Source: Lachnospiraceae bacterium UBA7182
Lineage (GTDB): Bacteria > Bacillota > Clostridia > Lachnospirales > Lachnospiraceae
Length of the DNA: 64,000 nt
Direction of reading: 5' to 3'
Assembly: GCA_002491115.1 (NCBI GenBank)
Contig: DKVI01000047.1
Location: forward strand, 1-64,000
In this document: in pieces, positions 9,416-18,691 of the stretch
Layout of the letters: the number at the start of each line of letters is the position of its first letter
How positions within the stretch are numbered: position 1 is the stretch's first letter
Position numbers and translations under genes: made by a program
Notes under the pieces: model-generated
Told to the model about the DNA's origin: nothing
Database searches by the model: none
Seen by the model: the letters and a program-made list of their open reading frames with translations, nothing else

Positions 9416-11011
9416 ATGGCGGAAGGGAAAGATTTATTGCAGGTGTTGTGGAATGGTGCAGATGTACTCCGAGGGAAGATGGATGCAAATGAGTACAAGA
9501 CCTATCTTCTGGGATTGATTTTTTATAAATATTTATCGGATTCTTATTTGGCGACGGTGTATGATCTCCTGAGAGATGAAAGTCCGGACAGCCTTGAAGA
9601 AGCGCAGCGTGTGTATGAAGAAGCAATGGACTCGGACGATGCCAAAGATTTACTGGCGGAGCTAAAGGAGTCCAGGCATTATACCCTTGATCCCGACATG
9701 ACCTATATCAGCATGTTACATGCGGTAAAAAATAATTCATTTAACAGAGAGAAACTGCAGGCGGCGTTTAACCGTATAGAGGAATCGGATGCGTTATTCA
9801 ACGGCCTGTTTGCAGATGTAGATTTGTATTCAAACCGCCTTGGTACCGGAGATCAGAAGCAGAGCGCGACGATTGCAGAAGTCATCCGGGTATTGGATGG
9901 CGTGGATATTATCCACACGGAAGGGGATGTCCTGGGTAATGCGTATGAATATATGATCGGCCAGTTTGCGTCGGAAACAGGCAAAAAAGCCGGAGAATTT
10001 TATACCCCCCACGGGCCGGCGCAGATTCTCTGCCGGATTGCCATATCCGGTCAGGAAGAGAAAAAGGGATTACAGGTCTATGACCCATGTATGGGGTCCG
10101 CTTCTTTGATGCTCAGTTGCAGGAACTATTCAAAGGAGCCTGATTATATTAAATACTATGGCCAGGAACTGATGCCGTCCACTTATAATCTGGCGCGTAT
10201 GAATATGTTCCTGCATGGAGTCCTGCCTGAAAACCAGCACCTGCGCAACGGAGATACCCTTGATGCGGACTGGCCCACAGATGAGGAGACGGAATTTGAC
10301 GTTGTAACAATGAATCCGCCGTACTCGGCAAAATGGTCTGCCGCCGAAGGATTTAAGCAGGATGAGAGATTTATGGATTACGGCGGGAAACTGGCGCCCA
10401 GGTCAAAAGCAGATTATGCCTTTTTGCTGCATGGTTTCTATCATTTAAAGCAGACGGGTACGATGGCGATTGTCCTTCCCCACGGTGTTTTATTCAGAGG
10501 CGCCGCAGAGGGAGCAATCAGAGAGACACTCCTTGAAAACGGTTCCATCTACGCAGTCATCGGGCTTCCTTCCAATATGTTTTATAATACTTCCATTCCT
10601 ACCTGCATTGTGGTATTAAAAAAGCACAGGGAAGGAAGAGATGTATTATTCATTGACGCCTCCAGACTGTACGAAAAAGAAAAAAAGCAAAATGTGATGC
10701 GCACAGAACACATTGACAGAGTGCTGGAATTATACCATGACAGGAAACCTGTGGATAAATTGGCTTACCTTGCATCCTATGAAGATATAAAGAAGAATGA
10801 TTATAACCTGAATATCCCAAGGTATGTAGACACCAGCGAGGAAGAACCGGAAGTGGATCTCAGGCAGCTTTCCGGACGCATAAGGGAAACAGACAGGGCG
10901 ATTAAGGCCGGAAATGATGCATTATTGAAAATGCTGGGAGAGCTGACTTTTGCAGATTCTGAAACGAAAGATGCCGTTGAAGAATTTATGAGTGTTCTCA
11001 GGGAGGTGTGA
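9416..11011 (+). CDS. hsdM: Type I restriction-modification DNA methyltransferase subunit M
   Basis: HsdM methylates adenine in the target sequence using S-adenosylmethionine, as part of an M2S methylase or R2M2S nuclease. The 531-residue product has the N-terminal HsdM helical domain (LWNGADVLRGKMDANEYKTY), KAGEFYTP at about 192-199, the SAM motif DPCMGSAS at 223-230 and the catalytic NPPY at 300-303. Length is normal. GGAGG lies 10 nt before the ATG. It overlaps the start region of hsdS. HsdM, S and R lie in the same direction, a complete system. Confidence 0.97.
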   Translation: MAEGKDLLQVLWNGADVLRGKMDANEYKTYLLGLIFYKYLSDSYLATVYDLLRDESPDSLEEAQRVYEEAMDSDDAKDLLAELKESRHYTLDPDMTYISMLHAVKNNSFNREKLQAAFNRIEESDALFNGLFADVDLYSNRLGTGDQKQSATIAEVIRVLDGVDIIHTEGDVLGNAYEYMIGQFASETGKKAGEFYTPHGPAQILCRIAISGQEEKKGLQVYDPCMGSASLMLSCRNYSKEPDYIKYYGQELMPSTYNLARMNMFLHGVLPENQHLRNGDTLDADWPTDEETEFDVVTMNPPYSAKWSAAEGFKQDERFMDYGGKLAPRSKADYAFLLHGFYHLKQTGTMAIVLPHGVLFRGAAEGAIRETLLENGSIYAVIGLPSNMFYNTSIPTCIVVLKKHREGRDVLFIDASRLYEKEKKQNVMRTEHIDRVLELYHDRKPVDKLAYLASYEDIKKNDYNLNIPRYVDTSEEEPEVDLRQLSGRIRETDRAIKAGNDALLKMLGELTFADSETKDAVEEFMSVLREV

Positions 11012-11013
11012 GG

Positions 11014-12228
11014 ATGGCAGCGGTACCAAAGATAAGATTCAGGGGATTTACGGGTGATTGGGAACAGCGGAAGCTGGGAGAAGTTGGCAAAGCACGCTCT
11101 GGCGTAGGCTTTCCAGACAGTGAACAAGGGGGTACTTCAGGCATACCATTTTTCAAAGTTTCTGATATGAATGTCGATGGAAATGAAAATGAAATGATTA
11201 TTGCAAATAACTATGTTACTAAAGCCCAAATAGTTTCTCGCAGATGGTCTCCAATTGAAGAATTGCCAGCCATTTTCTTCGCAAAGGTCGGAGCGGCTGT
11301 GATGCTGAATCGCAAGCGTTTATGCCGTTTTCCGTTTCTTTTGGACAATAACACAATGGCATATTCTCTTAAAAAAGATATGTGGAACGCTGACTTTGCT
11401 AAGGCTCTTTTTGAGACAGTTGATTTGACATCTTTGGTACAAGTTGGCGCACTGCCGTCGTATAATTCGGGGGATGTTGAGTCTATGAAAATATGCTTGC
11501 CAAACCTTTCAGAGCAAAGAAAAATTGGAACATATTTCAAAGAATTAGACCACTTCATCACCCTTCATCAGCGAAAGTGTGACGACACAATAGAACTGAA
11601 AAAATATATGCTTAAAAAAATGTTCCCACAAAACGGTAAGAAAATTCCGGAGATACGGTTTGCGGGATTTACGGATGATTGGGAACAGCGTAAGCTAGGG
11701 GATATATTTGAAGAATACTCAGAAAAGAATCATCCAGAACTTCCTGCATTAACAATTATTCAGGGCGGTGGTACTGTAAAGAGAGAAGAAGCAGACAGAA
11801 AACTCATGTATGACAAATCAAATCTTTCAGGCTATAAAATGGTTAGGAAAGATGACTTTATTGTGCATTTGCGTTCTTTCGAGGGAGGGATTGAAAGAGC
11901 AAGCAGCGATGGCATTATAAGCCCTGCATACCATACATTTCATGGGAATAATGTTGACTCAAGATTTTACTATCCGTACTTTAGATCGTTTGAATTTATT
12001 AAGAAGAAATTGACACCACATGTATATGGAATCAGAGACGGAAGAAGCATTGATATAAATGGTATGAAGACAATTGAAATTCCTTATACTTCTTTTGAAG
12101 AGCAACAGGCAATTGGGAATTATTTGGATGCTCTCGACGACCTCATCACCCTTCACCAACGTAATCTCGATGAACTAAAAGAAGTAAAAAAGTATATGCT
12201 ACAAAATATGTTCCCCCAGAAAGGATAG
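11014..12228 (+). CDS. hsdS: Type I restriction system specificity subunit S
   Basis: HsdS chooses the bipartite DNA target. Two target-recognition domains (about residues 5-190 and 215-400) are each opened by nearly the same segment (FRGFTGDWEQRKLGE and FAGFTDDWEQRKLGD) and closed by LITLHQR...KKYML..MFPQ helices. The first domain is clearly richer in A+T than hsdM, a common sign of exchanged recognition domains. The chosen ATG follows GGGAGGTG; an in-frame GTG at 11008 is less likely. No second hsdS piece or recombinase is nearby, so no shufflon is evident. Intact at 404 residues. Confidence 0.95.
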   Translation: MAAVPKIRFRGFTGDWEQRKLGEVGKARSGVGFPDSEQGGTSGIPFFKVSDMNVDGNENEMIIANNYVTKAQIVSRRWSPIEELPAIFFAKVGAAVMLNRKRLCRFPFLLDNNTMAYSLKKDMWNADFAKALFETVDLTSLVQVGALPSYNSGDVESMKICLPNLSEQRKIGTYFKELDHFITLHQRKCDDTIELKKYMLKKMFPQNGKKIPEIRFAGFTDDWEQRKLGDIFEEYSEKNHPELPALTIIQGGGTVKREEADRKLMYDKSNLSGYKMVRKDDFIVHLRSFEGGIERASSDGIISPAYHTFHGNNVDSRFYYPYFRSFEFIKKKLTPHVYGIRDGRSIDINGMKTIEIPYTSFEEQQAIGNYLDALDDLITLHQRNLDELKEVKKYMLQNMFPQKG

Positions 12229-12231
12229 ATT

Positions 12232-15189
12232 ATGGCTGAATTAGAATCCGTATTGGAAAAGCGATTCATAGACCAGCTCTGCTGTGACGAGTCACAATGG
12301 ACCTACAGGCCCGACATTAGGACAGAGGATCAGCTATGGAATAATTTTAAATATATTCTCGAACAGAATAATAAGGCAAAACTAAAGGATATTCCTCTTA
12401 GCGAGTCTGAGTTTGCGAAGATTAAGAACGATTTATCTCATGCTTCCTTCTATGATGCGGGCAAATGGCTGGTCGGAGAAAACGGCAGGGTATATGTTCA
12501 CGTCCAGCGCGGGAATGAAACACTGCATCTGGTAGTCATGAATCATGAGCATGTGGCAGGCGGTTCCAGTGTATATGAGGTGATCAATCAGTACCAGGCT
12601 TTTAAAGCAGAGGATATCGAGAATGACAGAGACAGGCGTTTTGATGTGACGCTTCTTATTAACGGGATTCCTTTAATACATATTGAGCTTAAAAATAAAG
12701 AGCATTCGTATATGGATGGATACCGTCAGATTAAAAAATATATTGCAGAAGGGAAATTCCACGGCATTTTTTCAAATGTGCAGATGTTCGTTGTAAGCAA
12801 TGCAGTGGATACAAAATATTTTTCTGCGGCAAGAGATACGGAATTAAATAAAAAGTTTATCACCGGATGGCTGGACCAGGACAACCAGCCGGTCTGTGAC
12901 TATATTGATTTTGCCAGGGCGGTTCTTAAGATACCGGAAGCGCATGAAATGGTTACAAGGTATATGGTGCTGGACAACGAAAAGAATAAACTGCTGATCC
13001 TTCGCCCGTATCAGATTCATGCCATTGAAGCCATGCGGGCGGCCTCGAAACAGGGAAAGTCCGGATTCATCTGGCATACGACGGGTTCCGGTAAGACAAT
13101 GACTTCCTATAAGGCTACAAGGAATCTGCTGATGGATATTCCGGCAATCGAGAAAACCGTATTTCTCATTGACAGAAAGGATCTGGATGACCAGACGAAA
13201 ATGGCTTTCCAATCCTATGCCGATCATGATACGATCGATGTGGACGATACGGATTATGTGGATTCCCTTATAAAAAAGATGTCGGATGACAACCGGCAGA
13301 TGATTGTAACGACCAGGCAGAAAATGCAGATCATGGTGAACCGGCGTCTGAAGGAAGGAACCAGAAGGTATGATAAGATCAAATCCCTGAAAGTCGCGTT
13401 TGTTGTGGATGAATGCCACAGGGCAGTAACGCCGCAGACGAAGAGAACGCTTGAAAGGTTTTTCACCCATTCTTTATGGTATGGCTTTACGGGAACGCCT
13501 GTTTTTGATGAAAACAGCTATGAGCAGAAAGGTGATTTACCCCGGACCACAGAGCAGCTTTATGGAGAATGCCTGCACAGTTATACCATTAAGGAGGCGA
13601 TTCACGATGAAGCGGTTCTGGGATTTATGGTGGAGAATCTGGGAGCTAAAAACAGAAACGCTGACAACAGCGAAAATGTGTATGAAACAGAAGCGCATAT
13701 GCGAAAAGTACTGGATGTTATTTTGAACCAGTCCTATGAAAAATTTGGTATGCGAAACGGCAGAGGCAGGACGTATGAGGCTATATTGACGACGAGTTCC
13801 ATCGCAAGGGCGCAGAAGTATTATGATTTACTGAAGAAGGTGAAGGAAGGCGAGGACGAACTGAAGATCAGTGAAGAGGTGCATAAGGCGCTTCCGGATT
13901 TTCCCAGATTTGCCATCACATACTCCTTGTCGGAAAATGAAGAAACATCCGCAGTTAATCAGGATAAGATGAAAAAATCGTTAAAAGATTATAATGATAT
14001 GTTTGGAACCAGCTATAAAGTAGAAGCAATTGATGCTTATAACAGTAATCTTAATGACCGGCTGGCGCGAAAAGAAAAAAAGTATCTGGATCGGAATCAG
14101 CAGCTTGATCTGGTGATTGTTGTTGACAGGCTTTTAACCGGTTTTGATGCGCCGTGTCTTTCTATTTTATTTATGGACAGGCAGCCTATGGCTCCGCAGA
14201 ACATGATCCAGGCGTTTTCCCGTACAAACAGACTGTTTGATACAAGGAAGCAGTATGGACAGATTGTAACATTCCAGGCGCCCAAAGAATATAAAGAGGC
14301 GATCAATGAAGCGCTCAGGCTGTATTCGCGTGGGGGCAGCGGGAATCCCATTGCGGAAGACTGGGAGGATGTGAAAACATCTTTTTCCATATCCGTGAAA
14401 GCGATCCGCAATCTGGCGCAGACATCAGAAGACATAGCGGGGCTGTCACGAAAGCAGAAGAAAGCCTTTGTCAATCTTTTCAGAGCCCTGGATCATGACT
14501 TTGCACACCTGAAAGCATTTTCGGTATATGAGCCATGCGTGCTTGATGAGTTTGGTTTTTCCGAAGATGAATATGAAAATTATGCCGCAATGTATAAAAA
14601 TGTCATGGAAGAACTGAAAAAATCGGATGATCACCCGGAGCCCGGCGAAGAACCTGTATGGGACGATTATGATCTGGTAGCCTACAGCAGGCTGCGAATA
14701 GACTTTGAATATATCGTGGAATTGCTGCAAGGATTTGTAGAATCCCTGGATCAGTCAGAAAGCGATTTTGACGCCGCCGAATTTGAAACCAGGATAAGAA
14801 CCATCAGAGAAATCATAGACGAATTTGCGGCCGACAATCCCCAATTAAGTGCATTGCTTATGCAGATTGTAGATGAGATTGAAAAAGACCAGGAGAAATT
14901 TCTGGGACAGGATATTTCCGTGATCATCAATCAAATGCGTTACGCTGTGATTGACGAAGAGATCAAAAGATATGCCGAAAAATGGTATTCGGAGTTTGAT
15001 GATGTCAAGTATGAAGTATTTCATTACAGGGACGGTGAACTGGCAAATGAAAACAAGTTGAAAGACGGCGCGGATTATACAACGTATAAGGAGGAAAATA
15101 AGGATGCCCTGCCTAAATTCAAGTTCAGAAAGGCGATGATTGATGAGTTTAAAAATGTGTTGATGCCTGAGATTGATTCGTTCATATAG
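12232..15189 (+). CDS. hsdR: Type I restriction endonuclease subunit R
   Basis: HsdR is the ATP-dependent translocase and nuclease that cuts DNA unmodified by the matching HsdM/HsdS. The 985-residue protein has the N-terminal PD-(D/E)XK nuclease (RRFDVTLLI, D138; IELKNKE, E152 and K154), Walker A TTGSGKT at 283-289, DECHR at 393-397, the helicase motif LLTGFDAP and QAFSRTNR, then a C-terminal helical domain that docks on the methylase. All motifs are intact, so restriction should be active. It starts 3 nt after hsdS. Confidence 0.97.
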   Translation: MAELESVLEKRFIDQLCCDESQWTYRPDIRTEDQLWNNFKYILEQNNKAKLKDIPLSESEFAKIKNDLSHASFYDAGKWLVGENGRVYVHVQRGNETLHLVVMNHEHVAGGSSVYEVINQYQAFKAEDIENDRDRRFDVTLLINGIPLIHIELKNKEHSYMDGYRQIKKYIAEGKFHGIFSNVQMFVVSNAVDTKYFSAARDTELNKKFITGWLDQDNQPVCDYIDFARAVLKIPEAHEMVTRYMVLDNEKNKLLILRPYQIHAIEAMRAASKQGKSGFIWHTTGSGKTMTSYKATRNLLMDIPAIEKTVFLIDRKDLDDQTKMAFQSYADHDTIDVDDTDYVDSLIKKMSDDNRQMIVTTRQKMQIMVNRRLKEGTRRYDKIKSLKVAFVVDECHRAVTPQTKRTLERFFTHSLWYGFTGTPVFDENSYEQKGDLPRTTEQLYGECLHSYTIKEAIHDEAVLGFMVENLGAKNRNADNSENVYETEAHMRKVLDVILNQSYEKFGMRNGRGRTYEAILTTSSIARAQKYYDLLKKVKEGEDELKISEEVHKALPDFPRFAITYSLSENEETSAVNQDKMKKSLKDYNDMFGTSYKVEAIDAYNSNLNDRLARKEKKYLDRNQQLDLVIVVDRLLTGFDAPCLSILFMDRQPMAPQNMIQAFSRTNRLFDTRKQYGQIVTFQAPKEYKEAINEALRLYSRGGSGNPIAEDWEDVKTSFSISVKAIRNLAQTSEDIAGLSRKQKKAFVNLFRALDHDFAHLKAFSVYEPCVLDEFGFSEDEYENYAAMYKNVMEELKKSDDHPEPGEEPVWDDYDLVAYSRLRIDFEYIVELLQGFVESLDQSESDFDAAEFETRIRTIREIIDEFAADNPQLSALLMQIVDEIEKDQEKFLGQDISVIINQMRYAVIDEEIKRYAEKWYSEFDDVKYEVFHYRDGELANENKLKDGADYTTYKEENKDALPKFKFRKAMIDEFKNVLMPEIDSFI

Positions 15190-15194
15190 TATAT

Positions 15195-15222
15195 TTGAAA
15201 GCCTGATTACCTATGATATAAT
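15195..15222 (+). promoter_or_regulatory. Promoter for the Uma2/AAA pair
   Basis: TTGAAA (15195-15200), 16-nt spacer, TATAAT (15217-15222), placed directly after the hsdR stop and 24 nt before the next ATG. It suggests the following two genes can be transcribed apart from the restriction genes. Confidence 0.6.
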
Positions 15223-15246
15223 CTGGATGAGAAAGGATGTGGCAGT

Positions 15247-15804
15247 ATGGCACTGGCAGCGGATGAACATTGGAAAGATGAAAAAATAGATGGCGTTATT
15301 TACGATATGTCCCCTGCTCCGGGATACAGGCATGGGATTATTGACAGCAATATCCATCGAATCATAAGTAACGGACTAAAAGACAGCTTATGTCTTGTAT
15401 TTATGGAAAATCTTGATTTTAAGTATCACCCGGATACAAGTGACGACTATGTATGCCCGGACATAATGGTTATCTGTGACAGAAAGCATTTAAAGGGCGG
15501 ATCATACAGTGGGGTTCCAAAGTTCATTGTCGAAACATTAAGCCCATCAACTGCAAAGAGAGATAGAAGAGAGAAGAAAGATATTTACGAGAAAGCAGGC
15601 GTAGAAGAATACTGGATCGTTTCTCCGCAGGGAAAATCAGTTGAGATTTATTATTTAGAAGAAGGGAAATATGTCCTGGAGCAAAGTTATATATTAGAAG
15701 ATGACCCTGAAGATGAGCATTACAATGCGGAAGTGATCATTATTTTAAGATCATTTCCACACATTAAGTTGGCACTGAAAGATATATTTGAAAAAGTTGA
15801 TTAA
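15247..15804 (+). CDS. Uma2 family endonuclease-like protein (DUF820)
   Basis: A 185-residue protein with a restriction-endonuclease-like fold. The catalytic-type residues are visible: D72 in CPDIMV, E96 in [10 protein letters not shown], and the basic K110/K111 in [20 protein letters not shown]. Uma2 proteins are widespread and often multiplied in genomes, and their biological target is unknown. It has its own promoter, and lies 14 nt before an AAA-ATPase-like gene that also ends in a PD-(D/E)XK domain. Family assignment is firm; function is open. Confidence 0.9.
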   Translation: MALAADEHWKDEKIDGVIYDMSPAPGYRHGIIDSNIHRIISNGLKDSLCLVFMENLDFKYHPDTSDDYVCPDIMVICDRKHLKGGSYSGVPKFIVETLSPSTAKRDRREKKDIYEKAGVEEYWIVSPQGKSVEIYYLEEGKYVLEQSYILEDDPEDEHYNAEVIIILRSFPHIKLALKDIFEKVD

Positions 15805-15818
15805 GAGGGAATCTGCCA

Positions 15819-17507
15819 ATGGCAAGGACAATCGGTATCGGGAAGCAGGATTTTGAAAAAATCATAATAAACAATAATTTTTATGTGGATAAGACCATGT
15901 TTATAAAAGAATGGTGGGAAAACGACGACGATGTGACCTTGATCACTCGTCCGCGCCGTTTTGGCAAGACCTTGCTTATGAGTATGACAGAACGTTTCTT
16001 TTCTGTGGAATATGCCAATAACGGTTCTGTATTTGCAGATCTTTCCATCTGGCAGGAAGAAAAATTCCGTAATCTGCAGGGAACCTGTCCGGTCATCTCT
16101 CTGAATTTTGCGGATGTAAAGGAAACATCTTTTTCTCAGGCCAGGAAGAAAGTATGCCGAACCCTCAGGTTTTTATATGATAAATATCAATTTTTGTCGG
16201 AAAGCGACGAATTAACGGAAAGCGAGAAAGCGGACTTCCAAAATATATCAGCGGACATGGAAGACAGCGACGCTTCGCTTTCCCTGAAGACGCTGTCCGG
16301 TTGTCTCTGCCATTATTATGGAAAAAAAGTCATTATTTTGCTGGATGAATATGATACACCATTGCAGGAAGCGTATGTACATGGATATTGGGAAGAAATG
16401 GTTTCCTTTATGGGAAGTCTGTTCAACTCTACCTTTAAAACCAATCCTTATCTGGAACGGGCGATTCTGACAGGGATTACCCGTATCAGTAAAGAATCCA
16501 TCTTTTCGGATCTGAATAATCTGGAAGTCGTGACGACTACTTCAAGAAAGTACGAAACGGCGTTTGGTTTTACGCAGGAGGAAGTATGCGCGGCGCTGCA
16601 GGAATATGGGCTGTCAGAGACAAAAGAGCAGGTAAAGGATTGGTATGACGGTTTTACTTTTGGAAGAAGAACTGACATCTATAATCCATGGTCGGTTCTG
16701 AATTATCTGGACAAACAGGCGTTTGCGGCATACTGGGCCAATACCAGCAGCAACGAGCTGGCGGGAAAGCTGATCCGTGAAGGAAGCCCGGATATAAAGA
16801 TGGTTATGGAAGATCTCCTGAAGGGAGGTTCCTATCATACATGCCTGGATGAGCAGGTTGTTTTCTGCCAGCTTGACCGGAAGACAAGCGCGGTATGGAG
16901 CCTTTTGCTGGCCGGCGGCTATTTGCGGGTGGAGCGCTTCTTTATGAATATGGAACGCGGAAGAGAAGAGTATGATCTTGTCCTGACAAACAAAGAAGTC
17001 CGTATTATGTTTGAGCAGATGATAGAGAACTGGTTCCTGGAATACACGCCGGCCTATAATGGATTTATAAAAGCACTGTTAAAAGGGAATATAAGAGAGA
17101 TGAACCATTATATGGACAAAGTAGCCATGGATACGTTCAGCTTCTTTGACAGTGGAAATAAACCTTCCGCCCGGACAGAGCCGGAGCGGTTCTACCATGG
17201 TTTTGTGCTTGGGCTTTTAGTGGAGCTTCGAGGAAGGTATACAGTCACATCGAACCGGGAAAGCGGACTGGGGAGATATGATGTATTATTGGAACCATGC
17301 CATAGTGAGGACGATGCGGTTATACTGGAGTTCAAGGTATACGACGCACAGGACGGCGAAAATACACTGGAGGATACCGTGCGGTCGGCGTTAAAGCAAA
17401 TAGAGGAGAAAAAATACGCATCCATCCTGGAAGCAAAAGGAATTGCGCCGGAGCGGATTCGGAAATATGGTTTTGCCTTTGAAGGAAAGAAGGTCCGGAT
17501 CGGGTAA
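15819..17507 (+). CDS. AAA-ATPase-like protein with C-terminal PD-(D/E)XK nuclease domain (DUF1703 type)
   Basis: A 562-residue two-domain protein. The N-terminal AAA-like part has [11 protein letters not shown], a P-loop variant RPRRFGKT at 44-51, Walker [11 protein letters not shown] and the arginine-containing [16 protein letters not shown]. The C-terminal part has the nuclease signature [10 protein letters not shown] followed by [11 protein letters not shown]. These proteins are common in Clostridia and Bacteroidetes, often in many copies, and have no established function; a role in defence or mobile-DNA control is only inferred. RBS AAGAGGGAA. A shorter relative lies decayed downstream at 17787. 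Confidence 0.9.
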   Translation: MARTIGIGKQDFEKIIINNNFYVDKTMFIKEWWENDDDVTLITRPRRFGKTLLMSMTERFFSVEYANNGSVFADLSIWQEEKFRNLQGTCPVISLNFADVKETSFSQARKKVCRTLRFLYDKYQFLSESDELTESEKADFQNISADMEDSDASLSLKTLSGCLCHYYGKKVIILLDEYDTPLQEAYVHGYWEEMVSFMGSLFNSTFKTNPYLERAILTGITRISKESIFSDLNNLEVVTTTSRKYETAFGFTQEEVCAALQEYGLSETKEQVKDWYDGFTFGRRTDIYNPWSVLNYLDKQAFAAYWANTSSNELAGKLIREGSPDIKMVMEDLLKGGSYHTCLDEQVVFCQLDRKTSAVWSLLLAGGYLRVERFFMNMERGREEYDLVLTNKEVRIMFEQMIENWFLEYTPAYNGFIKALLKGNIREMNHYMDKVAMDTFSFFDSGNKPSARTEPERFYHGFVLGLLVELRGRYTVTSNRESGLGRYDVLLEPCHSEDDAVILEFKVYDAQDGENTLEDTVRSALKQIEEKKYASILEAKGIAPERIRKYGFAFEGKKVRIG

Positions 17508-17545
17508 ATTTTTGAAAGTGCAGGGAATATGAGTTTGTAAACCGT

Positions 17546-17611
17546 ACAGGACAGGCATTTTGCAGGAATAGTGAAATGTCTGTCTTTATTATTTATAGTT
17601 TCGGTGAAATA
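17546..17611 (+). repeat. 66-bp repeat, copy 2, forming the terminator after the AAA/nuclease gene
   Basis: This is the second copy of the element at 9249-9314. The stem GACAGGCATTT (17550-17560) / AAATGTCTGTC (17574-17584) is fully paired with one G-T wobble and is followed by TTTATTATTTATAG. It lies 38 nt after the stop of the AAA-ATPase-like gene and directly before the three 32-bp repeats. Confidence 0.75.
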
Positions 17612-17612
17612 T

Positions 17613-17708
17613 GCTCATAAAAATGTAAAAAAATCTATAATTTCGCTCATAAAAGTGTAAAAAGGTTTATAATTTCACTCATAAAAATGTAAAAAAGTTG
17701 CATATATC
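17613..17708 (+). repeat. Three head-to-tail 32-bp repeats at a promoter
   Basis: Units at 17613-17644, 17645-17676 and 17677-17708 are adjacent with no spacers. Each begins with a form of CTCATAAAAATGTAAAAA; unit 2 differs from unit 1 at a few positions and unit 3 diverges most at its 3' end. The 32-bp period is almost exactly three helical turns, so bound proteins would lie on one face of the DNA. The -35 box of the next gene lies inside unit 3. Confidence 0.85.
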
Positions 17709-17726
17709 AGGGGTGTATGTTAAGAT
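17698..17726 (+). promoter_or_regulatory. Promoter of the decayed AAA-ATPase-like gene
   Basis: TTGCAT (17698-17703), 17-nt spacer, TAAGAT (17721-17726). The -35 box overlaps the third 32-bp repeat, which places the repeats where a repressor or activator array would sit. A GGAGG ribosome site follows at about 17758. Confidence 0.5.
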
Positions 17727-17786
17727 TCCAGTATTATAGAAGAATAACGACAAAGTCGGAGGAAAACAGACAGTTTATGGGCAGGC

Positions 17787-18663
17787 ATGTTTTTAGATAG
17801 CAGGATTCCATATGAATCTTACAGGTTAGTTAAGAGGGATGATTATTTTGTTGACAAAACCGCTCTTATTGATGAGCTGTTCCCTTTCCTGGAAGTGGAA
17901 AAGAGATTCATCTGCATTACAAGACCCCGCCGATTTGGGAAAAGTGTTGTGGCGAACATGATCGGCGCTTTTTTCGGGAAAGCAGTAAATGTTGAATCTC
18001 TGTTTGATACGCTGAAGATAGCTTCGTCCGAAGGATACAGGACTCATCTGAACCAACATCATGTAGTATATATCGATTTCAGCCGGATGCCTCAGGATTG
18101 CAGCACTTATGCCGCGTATATCGGGCGTATTTTCGATGGTATTAAACGGGATTTGGAGGAAAGGTACCCAGGCGTATGTAGAACTCGCGTATATGACGGG
18201 GATTCTTCCGATTGCGAAATATTCAGGCGGATCTGAACTGAACATGTTCGTGGAATACGATATGGCGACCAATCAGATTAGCAGCTACTGGACAGGTTCA
18301 GGACCGTATGACGAGATTTTCTCCTATAATAGTGAGATTGAGCTGTCTGCCGTGGTCAATCTGGTTTATCTTGCTGTCCGGGACAAATAACGGGTGGAAC
18401 GTGAAGACAAGGCGGGTGAAGGATATGTTGACTTTATTTTTTATCCGGAACGAAAAGGAGCGGATGCATTGATTCTGGAACTGAAGATAGACAGTACGCC
18501 GGAGGAAGCGATTCAACAGATTAAGGATAAGAAATATGTATTGCGTCTCGCGGGGAAAATGGGGGAGGCACCCAAATATACAGGAAGGATATTGGCGGCG
18601 GGGATTAGTTACAGCAGAAAGACGAAGGAACATTCCTGCAGGATTGAGGAACTGTTTTACTGA
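17787..18663 (+). pseudogene. Decayed AAA-ATPase-like/PD-(D/E)XK gene
   Basis: The 5' part encodes a normal family N-terminus (YFVDKTALIDELF, RPRRFGKSVVANM). Near 18165 the reading jumps frame and about 200 residues of the middle are missing: the text runs from DGIKRDLEERYPG straight to AYMTGILPIAKYSGGSELNMF of the other frame. In that second frame a TAA at 18388-18390 interrupts AVRDK-stop-RVEREDKAGEGYVDF, where relatives have Tyr, so it is a nonsense change. The nuclease signature ALILELKIDSTPEEAIQQIKDK is still readable after it. About 290 codons remain of an expected 530-560. Confidence 0.88.
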
Positions 18664-18691
18664 AACGTTACATGGGAGGTTAAAAGGATCC

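Noticed and set aside
17613..17708. CRISPR-like repeats
   Set aside because: The three 32-bp units abut with no spacers and no cas genes are near.
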